Shown here: positions 1 through 6,700 of the stretch, in pieces | How the letters are laid out: every line of letters starts with the position of its first letter | Numbering within the stretch: the stretch's first letter is position 1 | Assembly (NCBI GenBank): GCA_030666985.1 | Contig: DAOUWT010000121.1 | Location: forward strand, 1-7,408 | Direction: 5' to 3' | Source of the DNA: Chloroflexota bacterium | GTDB lineage: Bacteria; Chloroflexota; Anaerolineae; Anaerolineales; UBA11858 | Length of the DNA stretch: 7,408 nt | Program-made: the position numbers and the translations under genes | Notes under the pieces: generated by a model | Told to the model about the DNA's origin: nothing | Database searches by the model: none | The model's input: only the letters and a program-made list of their open reading frames with translations

Positions 1-732
<732 letters not shown>

Positions 733-735
<3 letters not shown>

Positions 736-762
736 AAACATCACACCACAAAGGGTGTGGAT
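733..762 (-). terminator. terminator-like hairpin plus T6 at the 16S 5' boundary
   Basis: On the minus strand a CACACC stem (754-759) pairs with GGTGTG (742-747) across a 6-base loop, and flanking bases can extend it past a bulge. After a 3-base gap comes a run of six T (733-738), which overlaps the mature 16S start. The shape is that of a weak intrinsic terminator, yet it stands in front of the rRNA gene. It could instead be part of the leader-16S processing structure. The function is inferred from shape only. Confidence 0.4.
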
Positions 763-805
763 TTTACTATTGGAATCTCAAGATTTTTTTTGGCTTTTCT
801 ATCAC

Positions 806-825
806 TATTCAATTGTCAAGGTTCT
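806..825 (-). promoter_or_regulatory. boxA-like rRNA antitermination motif
   Basis: The minus strand reads AGAACCTTGA followed by CAATTGAATA. This closely follows the boxA region of Gram-positive rRNA leaders, which has the form TGTTCTTTGA then AAACTGAATA. BoxA in nascent rRNA is bound by NusB and NusE (ribosomal protein S10) and protects the transcript from premature termination. The position, about 70 bases before 16S and downstream of both promoters, is right for this role. The assignment rests on sequence likeness and location. Confidence 0.6.
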
Positions 826-849
826 AGGCCCTTCTACAGAGCGAAGGGC

Positions 850-878
850 ATTCTACCACTCCCCTCAACACAAGTCAA
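850..878 (-). promoter_or_regulatory. rRNA promoter P2 (sigma70 type)
   Basis: On the minus strand a -35 box TTGACT (873-878) is followed by a 17-base spacer and a -10 box TAGAAT (850-855). The three bases before the -10 are TGG, so it also has the extended -10 form TGn. Each hexamer matches consensus at five of six positions. Transcription would start near 842-843, about 107 bases ahead of mature 16S. The start point overlaps the 828-849 hairpin, so only transcripts from P1 contain that hairpin whole. Tandem promoters are usual for rRNA operons. Confidence 0.65.
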
Positions 879-1032
879 GAGTTTCAAACACAACAAAACT
901 TACCGATGCTATTTTTTGAACCATCGGCACACAAAAAAATAAAACCTGCGTCTCAGTTTTGTTGTCTGTTTTGGGTTGTTAGTAATTTGCTCCGCAAGGA
1001 GCGAAATCATGTCTCTCACACTTGCGGACGGC

Positions 1033-1060
1033 ATTATACGTTATATTATAAGAGTGTCAA
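1033..1060 (-). promoter_or_regulatory. rRNA promoter P1 (sigma70 type, consensus boxes)
   Basis: On the minus strand a perfect -35 TTGACA (1055-1060) and a perfect -10 TATAAT (1033-1038) are separated by 16 bases. The expected start is near 1025, giving a leader of about 290 bases. Having both boxes at full consensus is typical of strong stable-RNA promoters. It begins only 53 bases after the recR stop codon, and I see no clear intrinsic terminator in that gap. The rRNA may therefore also receive read-through from the dnaX-ybaB-recR cluster. Confidence 0.8.
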
Positions 1061-1113
1061 GGGATTTAGAGACGAACTTCGAACGAGTTTTAAAAACACC
1101 CTTTATTACTCAT

Positions 1114-1719
1114 CTAACCCATTTCCTGCCGCCCCATCAAGGCTCTCAAAAGCGTATTTTGATCTGCATATTCCAAGTCGCCCCCCATCGGCAAACCACG
1201 CGCCAAGCGGGTGATTCGTACATCGTGTGGATGCAGTTGCTGGCGCAAGTACATTGCCGTTGCATCTCCTTCCATATTAGGATTCGTTGCCAGAATCACT
1301 TCTTCCACATCATCATTCTGTACCCGTTCCAATAACTCAGAGATATGTAAGTCTTCTGGCCCTATCCCTTCAATGGGAGAAAGTGCCCCATGCAAGACAT
1401 GGTACCTTCCCTGAAAAGCAGAAGTCCGTTCAAGAGCCAGCACATCCATGGGGTCCTCGACCACACAAATCAAGCTTTTTTTCCTATCGGGGTCAGCACA
1501 CACCATGCACTGAGATCGCTCGGCTTCCATAATGTTGAAACACGTCGGGCAATAATCAATCCCAGCCCGTAAATTCTGTAACGCCTCTGCCAAGGTCTGT
1601 GCCAATGTCTCCTCAGATGTTCGCAACAAAAAAAATACTAACCGAGAAGCTGTCTTCGGCCCCACGCCGGGCAAACGCGAAAAAGCATCCACAAGTTTTC
1701 TAATAGGTTCAGGAATCAT
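1114..1719 (-). CDS. recR: recombination mediator protein RecR
   Basis: This 201-residue protein has the usual RecR length and layout. RecR acts with RecO (and RecF) in the cytoplasm to load RecA onto SSB-coated single-stranded DNA during gap repair. An N-terminal helix-hairpin-helix (about 7-30) contains RLPGVGPKTASRL. It is followed by a four-cysteine zinc finger with CPTC at 57-60 and CMVC at 71-74. A TOPRIM domain (about 82-175) includes VVEDPMD and ATNPNMEGDATAMYL, and the C-terminal tail contains RGLPMGGDLEYAD, as in other RecR proteins. The ATG at 1719 has a Shine-Dalgarno AGGTG (1725-1729) five bases ahead, so the start is secure. It is the last gene of the dnaX-ybaB-recR cluster, but a 213-base structured spacer separates it from ybaB, which is longer than usual in this cluster. 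Confidence 0.97.
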   Translation of the reverse strand: MIPEPIRKLVDAFSRLPGVGPKTASRLVFFLLRTSEETLAQTLAEALQNLRAGIDYCPTCFNIMEAERSQCMVCADPDRKKSLICVVEDPMDVLALERTSAFQGRYHVLHGALSPIEGIGPEDLHISELLERVQNDDVEEVILATNPNMEGDATAMYLRQQLHPHDVRITRLARGLPMGGDLEYADQNTLLRALMGRQEMG

Positions 1720-1740
1720 GATTACACCTAGCTAAAAGGT

Positions 1741-1919
1741 AATTATTCACTCCCCGTTGGAGATTGGTGGGAGCGCAAGCGGCTGGGGATGGGTAAAACC
1801 TCGCCACTCCCGCTTCGCATCCCCCAGGGTTGTTCACCGCTTGTGCGTGGCGCTACGCCCCCCCAGCCCACGCCCCCGCGTGGCACCTTCCCCCAAAAAT
1901 CCACGAGGTCTGAACAACC
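1741..1919. repeat. GC-rich structured spacer element between ybaB and recR
   Basis: This spacer is much richer in G and C than the genes around it and is packed with inverted repeats. CTGGGGATG (1783-1791) pairs with CATCCCCCAG (1818-1827) with one bulged base. GGTTGTTCA (1828-1836) pairs with TGAACAACC (1911-1919), enclosing CGTGG (1846-1850) with CCACG (1901-1905) and an inner CCACGC/GCGTGG hairpin (1868-1883). The nested arms suggest a multi-branched fold. A 69-codon minus-strand reading frame crosses it but is proline-, glycine- and serine-rich and overlaps the end of ybaB, so I do not treat it as a gene. It may be a dispersed repeat or a structured RNA in the ybaB-recR transcript; neither can be shown from one copy. 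Confidence 0.45.
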
Positions 1920-1932
1920 ATGAACGGTTACG

Positions 1933-2256
1933 CTAAAAGGGGAGGTTGCCACCAGCTAACGGCCCCAATCGTTCTGCTGCCAACTCGCTGGATAGTTCCA
2001 ATCCATTATTGACAGCCGCCAAGACCAAGTCCTGCAACATTTCCACATCCCCCTCCTCTACCAAGGCGGTTTCAATTTCAATAGACACACATCGCTGATC
2101 GCCGGTCACCACGGCCTTGACAACTCCTCCCCCCGCCGTACCAGTAACAGTTTCATTTGCTAGCTCCTCCTGGATTTTCATCATCTCCCGCTGGAGTTTC
2201 TGAACCTGCTGCATCATTCCCTGCCCCCCCATCGGCATTCCACCACGTCTAGCCAT
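1933..2256 (-). CDS. ybaB: YbaB/EbfC-family nucleoid-associated protein
   Basis: This 107-residue protein belongs to the YbaB/EbfC family: small dimeric DNA-binding proteins that coat the nucleoid and are often encoded between dnaX and recR, as here. Family features are a glycine- and methionine-rich N-terminus, a helix containing MMQQVQKLQREMMKIQEEL (about 14-32), the strand segment TVTGTAGGGVVKAVVTGD (about 36-53), SIEI and a LQDLVLAAVNNGL segment (about 75-87). The glycine- and proline-rich C-terminus is also typical. I chose the ATG at 2256 because GGAGG lies five bases upstream of it. An in-frame TTG at 2268 lies inside that ribosome-binding sequence and is rejected. The gap from the dnaX stop is 42 bases, so the two are probably co-transcribed. 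Confidence 0.95.
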   Translation of the reverse strand: MARRGGMPMGGQGMMQQVQKLQREMMKIQEELANETVTGTAGGGVVKAVVTGDQRCVSIEIETALVEEGDVEMLQDLVLAAVNNGLELSSELAAERLGPLAGGNLPF

Positions 2257-2260
2257 ATTA

Positions 2261-2266
2261 ACCTCC
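2261..2266 (-). promoter_or_regulatory. ribosome binding site of ybaB
   Basis: The minus strand reads GGAGGT, followed by TAAT and the ATG at 2256. This strong Shine-Dalgarno match fixes the start and rules out the TTG start four codons upstream, which would place the site inside the coding region. Confidence 0.85.
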
Positions 2267-2298
2267 AAAATTAAATTAGGTGCTCACGTATGAGATCT

Positions 2299-3867
2299 TC
2301 AATCTTTATCTAAAACATACTTTCCACCCAAATCACGAACCGCGGTACTGACCATGCCATCCGGGTTCACGTTTAAGGGCAATTTCTCCTGAGTTCGGGT
2401 TCCAGCTATACATTCAATGGGCAATGCATATCCCATAACCTGCTCCAGAACCTTTTGTGTAATCGCCAATCGCTCATCCCGCATCATCCTGTCTTTATTC
2501 AAATCACTGTCAAAACTCAAAACCAACTTCCCATTTTTGATGCCCATAGGCTTGCATGAACTAACTAGCATGCCGTGTATTGCCGGATTCTCATCCTGCA
2601 TGAAATCTAGAATTTGATCCCATTCCTCACGCTGAATTTGTTCCTGGTCAGAAGGGGGAGAAGGATACTGTTTTGGGAGATTTTGTGACCGTCCTCCTTC
2701 CTTGTGGGGGGGAGACTGAGCCTCAGGCTTGGGTCCGCTCCCTAGCGTTTTTCTTTCACCTCTGAGGTGTGCCCGTTCATCTGACGGATGTGCCTTCCCC
2801 AAGGCGTCGATCAAGGCCAGTTCTAACGGCAGAGAAGGCTGCCAAAAACCTCGTGAGCTACTTGCTGCTTCGTTGAAGACGCGGATCACGTTCAACAACG
2901 CATGGGTTGATAGTACTTGAGCGTGCCTATCCATTTTTTCCCGCACATCCTGCGAAGCGTCCAATTGCTCGGCATTTCCCATTTGCAAAAAAAGCAAATT
3001 GCGAAGATAACTCACCACCTGGCGGGCAAATTGACGTGGATCACTTCCTCTGTCCAGAGCTTTCTGCAAAACATTCAACCCTAAAGCCGCGTCCTGTCCC
3101 ACAATAGCATCCATCACACCCAAAACTGCCTGACTAGCCGCCGTGCCCAGGACGTTTCGAGCCAATTGCAGGGTGATTTTTGATTCTGCGGAAGCCAATT
3201 GATCTAATAAAGAAATAGCGTCTCGCAGGCTTCCAGTCGCCTGTCTGGCCACCAATGTCAACGCATCCTCTTCCACTTCAAGCCCTTCTTGTTCGGAAAC
3301 CTCTCGTAAATGCTCGATAATATGATCTACAGGAATACGTCGAAACTCGTGCTGCTGACAACGTGACGATACCGTGGCCGGGATTTTATGGGCTTCCGTG
3401 GTAGCCAATACAAAAATAGCGTGAGATGGGGGTTCCTCCAATGTCTTCAACAAAGCATTAAATGCCTGCGTCGAAAGCATGTGAACCTCATCAATGATAT
3501 ATACTTTATAACGTCCCCTATTAGGTGAAAAGTTGATCTTGTCGCGCAGAGACCGGACATCGTCTACGCTGGTATTAGAAGCCGCGTCTATTTCAATCAG
3601 GTCGAGGAAATCGCCCCGATTGATAGAGAGGCAATGCGCACACTGATTGCAAGGACGAACTGTTAAGTCCTCATCCAAACAATTCGCTGCCTTAGCCAAC
3701 AAGCGTGCCGTACTTGTCTTCCCTGTCCCCCGGGGTCCCGAAAATAAGAAAGCATGAGAAATTCGATCCGCGCTCACCGCATTCTGTAAAGTTGTAATCA
3801 CATGTTCCTGACCAACAACTTCATTCCAGGTACGCGGGCGCCATATACGATAAAGTACTTGAGACAT
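2299..3867 (-). CDS. dnaX: DNA polymerase III subunit gamma/tau
   Basis: DnaX is the ATPase of the clamp loader that places the beta sliding clamp on primed DNA. From the ATG at 3867 the protein has 522 residues. Visible motifs, in order, are Walker A GPRGTGKT (44-51); the zinc module C63, C73, C76, C79; the Walker B segment VYIIDEV (122-128); sensor 1 ATT (155-157); the SRC arginine finger (168-170); and the sensor 2 segment GSLRDAISLLDQ (212-223). The collar domain covers about 240-358. A charged, proline-rich linker (about 361-410) leads to a tau-like C-terminal domain (about 411-522). The start was chosen because MSQVLYRIWRP is the conserved N-terminus; an upstream TTG would add 18 unrelated residues. 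The ribosome-binding match is weak (AGGG about ten bases away). Two homopolymer runs inside the gene are discussed as possible frameshift sites. Confidence 0.97.
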   Translation of the reverse strand: MSQVLYRIWRPRTWNEVVGQEHVITTLQNAVSADRISHAFLFSGPRGTGKTSTARLLAKAANCLDEDLTVRPCNQCAHCLSINRGDFLDLIEIDAASNTSVDDVRSLRDKINFSPNRGRYKVYIIDEVHMLSTQAFNALLKTLEEPPSHAIFVLATTEAHKIPATVSSRCQQHEFRRIPVDHIIEHLREVSEQEGLEVEEDALTLVARQATGSLRDAISLLDQLASAESKITLQLARNVLGTAASQAVLGVMDAIVGQDAALGLNVLQKALDRGSDPRQFARQVVSYLRNLLFLQMGNAEQLDASQDVREKMDRHAQVLSTHALLNVIRVFNEAASSSRGFWQPSLPLELALIDALGKAHPSDERAHLRGERKTLGSGPKPEAQSPPHKEGGRSQNLPKQYPSPPSDQEQIQREEWDQILDFMQDENPAIHGMLVSSCKPMGIKNGKLVLSFDSDLNKDRMMRDERLAITQKVLEQVMGYALPIECIAGTRTQEKLPLNVNPDGMVSTAVRDLGGKYVLDKD

Positions 3868-3892
3868 AGAAGTAATTCCCTGGATTCCTGTA

Positions 3893-4016
3893 AGGGAGTT
3901 GCAAGTTCTAATGTATCCCAACTTCGTGAAGACGTGAAACGTGAAAACGTGATTTTACGCTTCACGTCTTCACGTTTCACTCAGATTTTGGGATAGTTAT
4001 TTTGTTGCGACTCCCT
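3893..4016. repeat. palindromic heptamer element, copy A
   Basis: This is a near-palindromic element of about 124 bp. The outer ends AGGGAGTTGCAA (3893-3904) and TTGCGACTCCCT (4005-4016) are inverted repeats with one mismatch. Inside them ATCCCAA (3916-3921 region) and TTGGGAT (3989-3994 region) form a second inverted pair. The core is made of degenerate ACGTGAA heptamers on the left and their complement on the right, so the whole can fold into one long imperfect hairpin. Related elements lie at 6566-6700 and 7233-7318. It resembles non-autonomous miniature elements or REP-like repeats. No transposase is present in the window and no clear target duplication is visible. Confidence 0.75.
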
Positions 4017-4047
4017 AACTATCAAGTGAAACCATCAACTAGTAAAT

Positions 4048-4076
4048 AGTGTATCAGAAGCTCACCACATGGTCAA
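4048..4076 (-). promoter_or_regulatory. probable dnaX promoter (extended -10)
   Basis: On the minus strand -35 TTGACC (4071-4076) is followed by a 17-base spacer and -10 TACACT (4048-4053), with TGA directly before the -10 giving the extended form. Transcription would start near 4041, leaving a 5' UTR of about 175 bases that contains repeat copy A. The -35 matches consensus at five of six positions and the -10 at four of six. I rate it as likely, not proven. Confidence 0.5.
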
Positions 4077-4125
4077 TTGTGAGTGCGCCTGCGTGTGTAT
4101 GAAAGTGTTGTTGCTGCCTTCGAGG

Positions 4126-4164
4126 CTGAAACCTCCGAGGTCTCCGAGACCTCGGAGGTTTCAG
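4126..4164. repeat. perfect 18-bp inverted repeat downstream of comEC
   Basis: The arms CTGAAACCTCCGAGGTCT (4126-4143) and their exact reverse complement (4147-4164) are separated by only three bases. The hairpin begins 11 bases after the comEC stop codon. It would be very stable in RNA and could end or stabilise the comEC transcript. It lacks a following T-tract on either strand, so it is not a standard intrinsic terminator. The inner CCTCCGAGG and CCTCGGAGG are themselves nearly self-complementary, which suggests a dispersed palindromic repeat. Confidence 0.8.
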
Positions 4165-4175
4165 ACCCTTTCCTT

Positions 4176-6536
4176 TCACTCAACTTCCTCCACCGTTACC
4201 CACATATTCTCACCATCGGTATAGACGTCTATCCATCCATGTTGGTCGGTGCGGGTGAGAGAATATCCACCTAGCCTGCTCAAAAGCTCACGGTCGGGCA
4301 GGCCTTGGGAATCATCGGAGGCCACGCCGAGTAATAATAATTGAGGCTGCAAATTCGTGATCCACGCCGGGGGATTGCTGGGCGCGTAGCCGTTATCGGC
4401 CAACAAAAGTACGCTGACATTGCCAATATCGCGTCCCATGCGAAGTTCTTCGAAAACTTCTTCTGTGACACCAAAAGGGAAAATGGCCCGGAAGTTATCC
4501 CATTCCAGGGAGAGGATCGCGCCCCGTTCGCTGGCGGCGAGCACTTTCAATTGCGCACCTTCACCCAACTCCAGATAATGGCCCGGTTCCAGGTTAACAA
4601 GGGGGATTTCTTGCTCGGTGATGGCGGAGCGCAGGTAGTCGGCCTCCCGGCAGGGGCTGGGCGCTCCGGCCCACAGCACCTGGGCGGGGGGATAGCGGTT
4701 GAGGGTGCGGGACAGGGCCGCAATCTGATTTTCCTGGGGGGAGGCGATGACCATAAAATCAACCTGATGCTGAAAGGGAGGGAAACGCCGCCCCAATCCA
4801 TCGGAGAGCAGGCTGGTGCTTGGCCCGCCGTTGATAAGCACTTTTCTACCTTGCGGGGTTTGGAGCAAAAGGGCTTCTCCGCTGCCGACATTGAGCAGGG
4901 TGATGTGCAAACGCCCGTCGGGAGCGACGAAAACGCCTCTCCACACCAGCACAGTCACCACGCCCAAAACGGCGACCACACTGGCAGGCTTGAAGACGGC
5001 GACCACGCTCCGGAAACGATCACGCGCAAAAGTCCACAGGAAAAGCAGGCCATAGAACAGGAACACCCCGAGGAGGCCGATCTCCCCAAAGGATAGCACT
5101 CCGCCCCGGTATCTCCCAAAAAATTCCACAGCGCGAATAGTGAAAAGGACGAAGGGCCAAATTAGAGGTGCAATTAATTTTCCAAGCGGGAGCCAGATTA
5201 GGCCCAAAATCACGGCCAAACCGCCAATAGTCATGATAGGAGGCTGAACGGGGAGGATGACGGGGTTAGCAATGAAGGCCGTTAGGGAAAAGCTGTGGAA
5301 GTGGTACAACATTACAGGGAAGGTCGTCAGTTGGGCGGCAAAGGTAAAGAGGATGTATTCGCCAACAGGTTGAGAGAGGCGTTGGGCGCGTTCGGAGGAG
5401 AGGTGACGGGAAGCGAGTTCGACGAATTTATTTTGGAGGGGTTCGGCGTAGAGAATGAGACCCAGGGTAGCCGTCAGGGAAAGTTGGAAGGAGATGTCCC
5501 AGGGGAGTTGAGGGGTGAAAATTGCCATGCCGAAAGAAGCCACCGCCAGAGCATTCGGCCCGGACTGACGGCGACCGATTTGCTGGGCAAAGAGGGTTAA
5601 TCCACCCATCACCGCGGCCCGGAGGACGGCAGCATCGGCCCCCACGAGGATGGTGTAGAAGGCAATGCCTAAGGCAGCGGCTATAGCTCCCCGCCGGGGG
5701 CTTAGAAAGCGGCTGAAGAAATTGGAGAACAGTCCGGCAATGATGGTGATGTTAAAGCCTGAAATAGCAATGATGTGGGAAGTTCCGGTGTTTTTGAAGG
5801 CTTGTTTCACAGGAGCGGGAATGCCGGTTTCGATGCCCAACAGGATTCCGGCAAAGAGCGAGGCTTCAGGATCGGGCCAGAGGCGGTAGACCGTGGCAAG
5901 GGACTTTTCTTTGAGAGCGTAGATAGCACCCAACAAGACATTCCCGTGCCCGGTTTCGAGGACGGCAACCTTAGCCCTGGGCATGTAGGCGTATATATTC
6001 TGGCGGGCCAAGTATTCGCGGTAAGAAAAATCTTCATCGGTGGGAGGTGTTTGCAAGAGGCCCCGGAGGACGACTTGGTCTCCATAGTGAATTTCACTCT
6101 CCGAGGGAACTTTTGCCAAGAGCAAACCCTCCACTTCGGTGTGCATGAATTCACCAGAGAGGCGCAGTTTTTGAGTCTGCACACGCAAGTTTATGTAATT
6201 ATCTCGGACGTCGGGGAAATCGGAAACGACGCCAACGATGACCAATGACCCTTCGGTAGAAGCGTGAGAGGCTATGAAGCCTGGGTCGGTGAGGTCTGGC
6301 TCGGAAAGGCGGTAGCGAATTGCCCCCAGGGCGAAGAAAAGCAGCACGCTCAGGATAAGCGGGAAGTAGGTATTCTTTTTCGGTTCATGCCGGCTCCAAC
6401 GAAAAAAGAAGAAGCGTGCTAAGAGGAGGAGCAGGCAAGCCCCGGCTCCAATAAGCCAAGTGCTAATAGGCCAAGTGAGATTGTCTGCCACAACGAGGCC
6501 TGCGAAAAAGCCTAAGGTGATCCAGATGAGGGGCAT
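4176..6536 (-). CDS. comEC: ComEC/Rec2 DNA-uptake channel with altered MBL domain
   Basis: ComEC forms the inner-membrane channel that carries single-stranded DNA into the cytoplasm during natural transformation. The 786-residue length is normal for the family. Three N-terminal hydrophobic segments (about 5-18, 27-46, 58-74) precede a soluble DUF4131-type region (about 90-195). The Competence domain (about 225-505) has about nine membrane segments and the family signature NTGTSHIIAISGFNITIIAGL (249-269), LRAAVMGG (305-312) and WDISFQLS (346-353). After one more membrane segment (about 518-534) comes a metallo-beta-lactamase-like domain (about 543-780). Its usual motifs are altered: LNVGSGEA for LDVGQGDA, INGG for IDGG, and ASPQENQ where THxDxDH is expected. 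The ATG at 6536 gives a typical ComEC N-terminus but has no clear Shine-Dalgarno sequence. No other competence gene is in the window. Confidence 0.93.
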   Translation of the reverse strand: MPLIWITLGFFAGLVVADNLTWPISTWLIGAGACLLLLLARFFFFRWSRHEPKKNTYFPLILSVLLFFALGAIRYRLSEPDLTDPGFIASHASTEGSLVIVGVVSDFPDVRDNYINLRVQTQKLRLSGEFMHTEVEGLLLAKVPSESEIHYGDQVVLRGLLQTPPTDEDFSYREYLARQNIYAYMPRAKVAVLETGHGNVLLGAIYALKEKSLATVYRLWPDPEASLFAGILLGIETGIPAPVKQAFKNTGTSHIIAISGFNITIIAGLFSNFFSRFLSPRRGAIAAALGIAFYTILVGADAAVLRAAVMGGLTLFAQQIGRRQSGPNALAVASFGMAIFTPQLPWDISFQLSLTATLGLILYAEPLQNKFVELASRHLSSERAQRLSQPVGEYILFTFAAQLTTFPVMLYHFHSFSLTAFIANPVILPVQPPIMTIGGLAVILGLIWLPLGKLIAPLIWPFVLFTIRAVEFFGRYRGGVLSFGEIGLLGVFLFYGLLFLWTFARDRFRSVVAVFKPASVVAVLGVVTVLVWRGVFVAPDGRLHITLLNVGSGEALLLQTPQGRKVLINGGPSTSLLSDGLGRRFPPFQHQVDFMVIASPQENQIAALSRTLNRYPPAQVLWAGAPSPCREADYLRSAITEQEIPLVNLEPGHYLELGEGAQLKVLAASERGAILSLEWDNFRAIFPFGVTEEVFEELRMGRDIGNVSVLLLADNGYAPSNPPAWITNLQPQLLLLGVASDDSQGLPDRELLSRLGGYSLTRTDQHGWIDVYTDGENMWVTVEEVE

Positions 6537-6542
6537 GGGGGT

Positions 6543-6566
6543 TAGTCTAGTAGTCGGGTAGTCTAA
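6543..6566. repeat. three tandem octamers TAGTCNRR
   Basis: The pentamer TAGTC occurs at 6543, 6551 and 6559, exactly eight bases apart, followed by TAG, GGG and TAA. The array fills the space between repeat copy B and the comEC start codon, where a ribosome-binding site would be expected. It is short but its period is exact. Confidence 0.6.
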
Positions 6567-6700
6567 GGAAATTCCAGATAAATAATTATCCCAAATCCCA
6601 TGAAACGTGATGCGTAAAACGTGACAAAAGCTCTTCAGGTATCACGCAGCATGCAACACGCAATACGAGTTTCCGGATGATTATTTTTTGGGAACTCCCT
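6566..6700. repeat. palindromic heptamer element, copy B
   Basis: This copy of about 135 bp shares its structure with copy A. The right end reads, on the minus strand, AGGGAGTTCCC then an A-rich AAAAAATAATCATCC segment. This aligns with the copy A arm AGGGAGTCGC followed by AACAAAATAACTATCCC. The left end (AGGAAATTCC at 6566-6575, ATCCCAAA at 6588-6595) aligns in the same register. The core holds TGAAACGTGATGCGTAAAAC on the left and CACGCAGCATGCAACACGC on the right. The right end coincides with the last base of the stop codon of the MltR-family gene. It fills nearly all of the spacer upstream of comEC. Confidence 0.7.

Larger units (their letters stand above)
736..1025 (-). other. 16S rRNA leader region with several hairpins
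   Basis: About 290 bases separate the upstream rRNA promoter from the mature 16S 5' end, and I see no credible gene in them. Read on the minus strand, the leader holds a GCTCC/GGAGC hairpin with a 4-base loop (989-1002), a CCGATG/CATCGG hairpin with a 13-base loop (903-927), a GCCCTTC/GAAGGGC hairpin with an 8-base loop (828-849), a boxA-like motif (806-825), and a final CACACC/GGTGTG hairpin next to the 16S start. Leaders of this kind normally carry antitermination signals and the 5' strand of the RNase III processing stem. The pairing partner downstream of 16S is outside the window, so processing cannot be checked here. Confidence 0.7.

Noticed and set aside
812..820. TTGACA on the minus strand as a third rRNA promoter
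   Set aside because: No acceptable -10 box lies 16-18 bases downstream; the hexamer is part of the boxA-like motif.
1743..1952. 69-codon minus-strand reading frame between recR and ybaB
   Set aside because: It overlaps the ybaB 3' end, has biased low-complexity composition (Gly, Ser, Pro, Arg), matches no family I know, and lies in a spacer explained by inverted repeats.
3868..3921. Longer dnaX start at a TTG 18 codons upstream
   Set aside because: The extra residues are not part of the DnaX family and come from the end of repeat copy A; MSQVLYRIWRP is the conserved start.
4341..5096. 251-codon plus-strand reading frame
   Set aside because: It lies wholly antisense to comEC, whose protein is clearly recognisable; the plus-strand product shows no family features.
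5775..6248. 157-codon plus-strand reading frame
   Set aside because: It is antisense to comEC and shows no recognisable domain.
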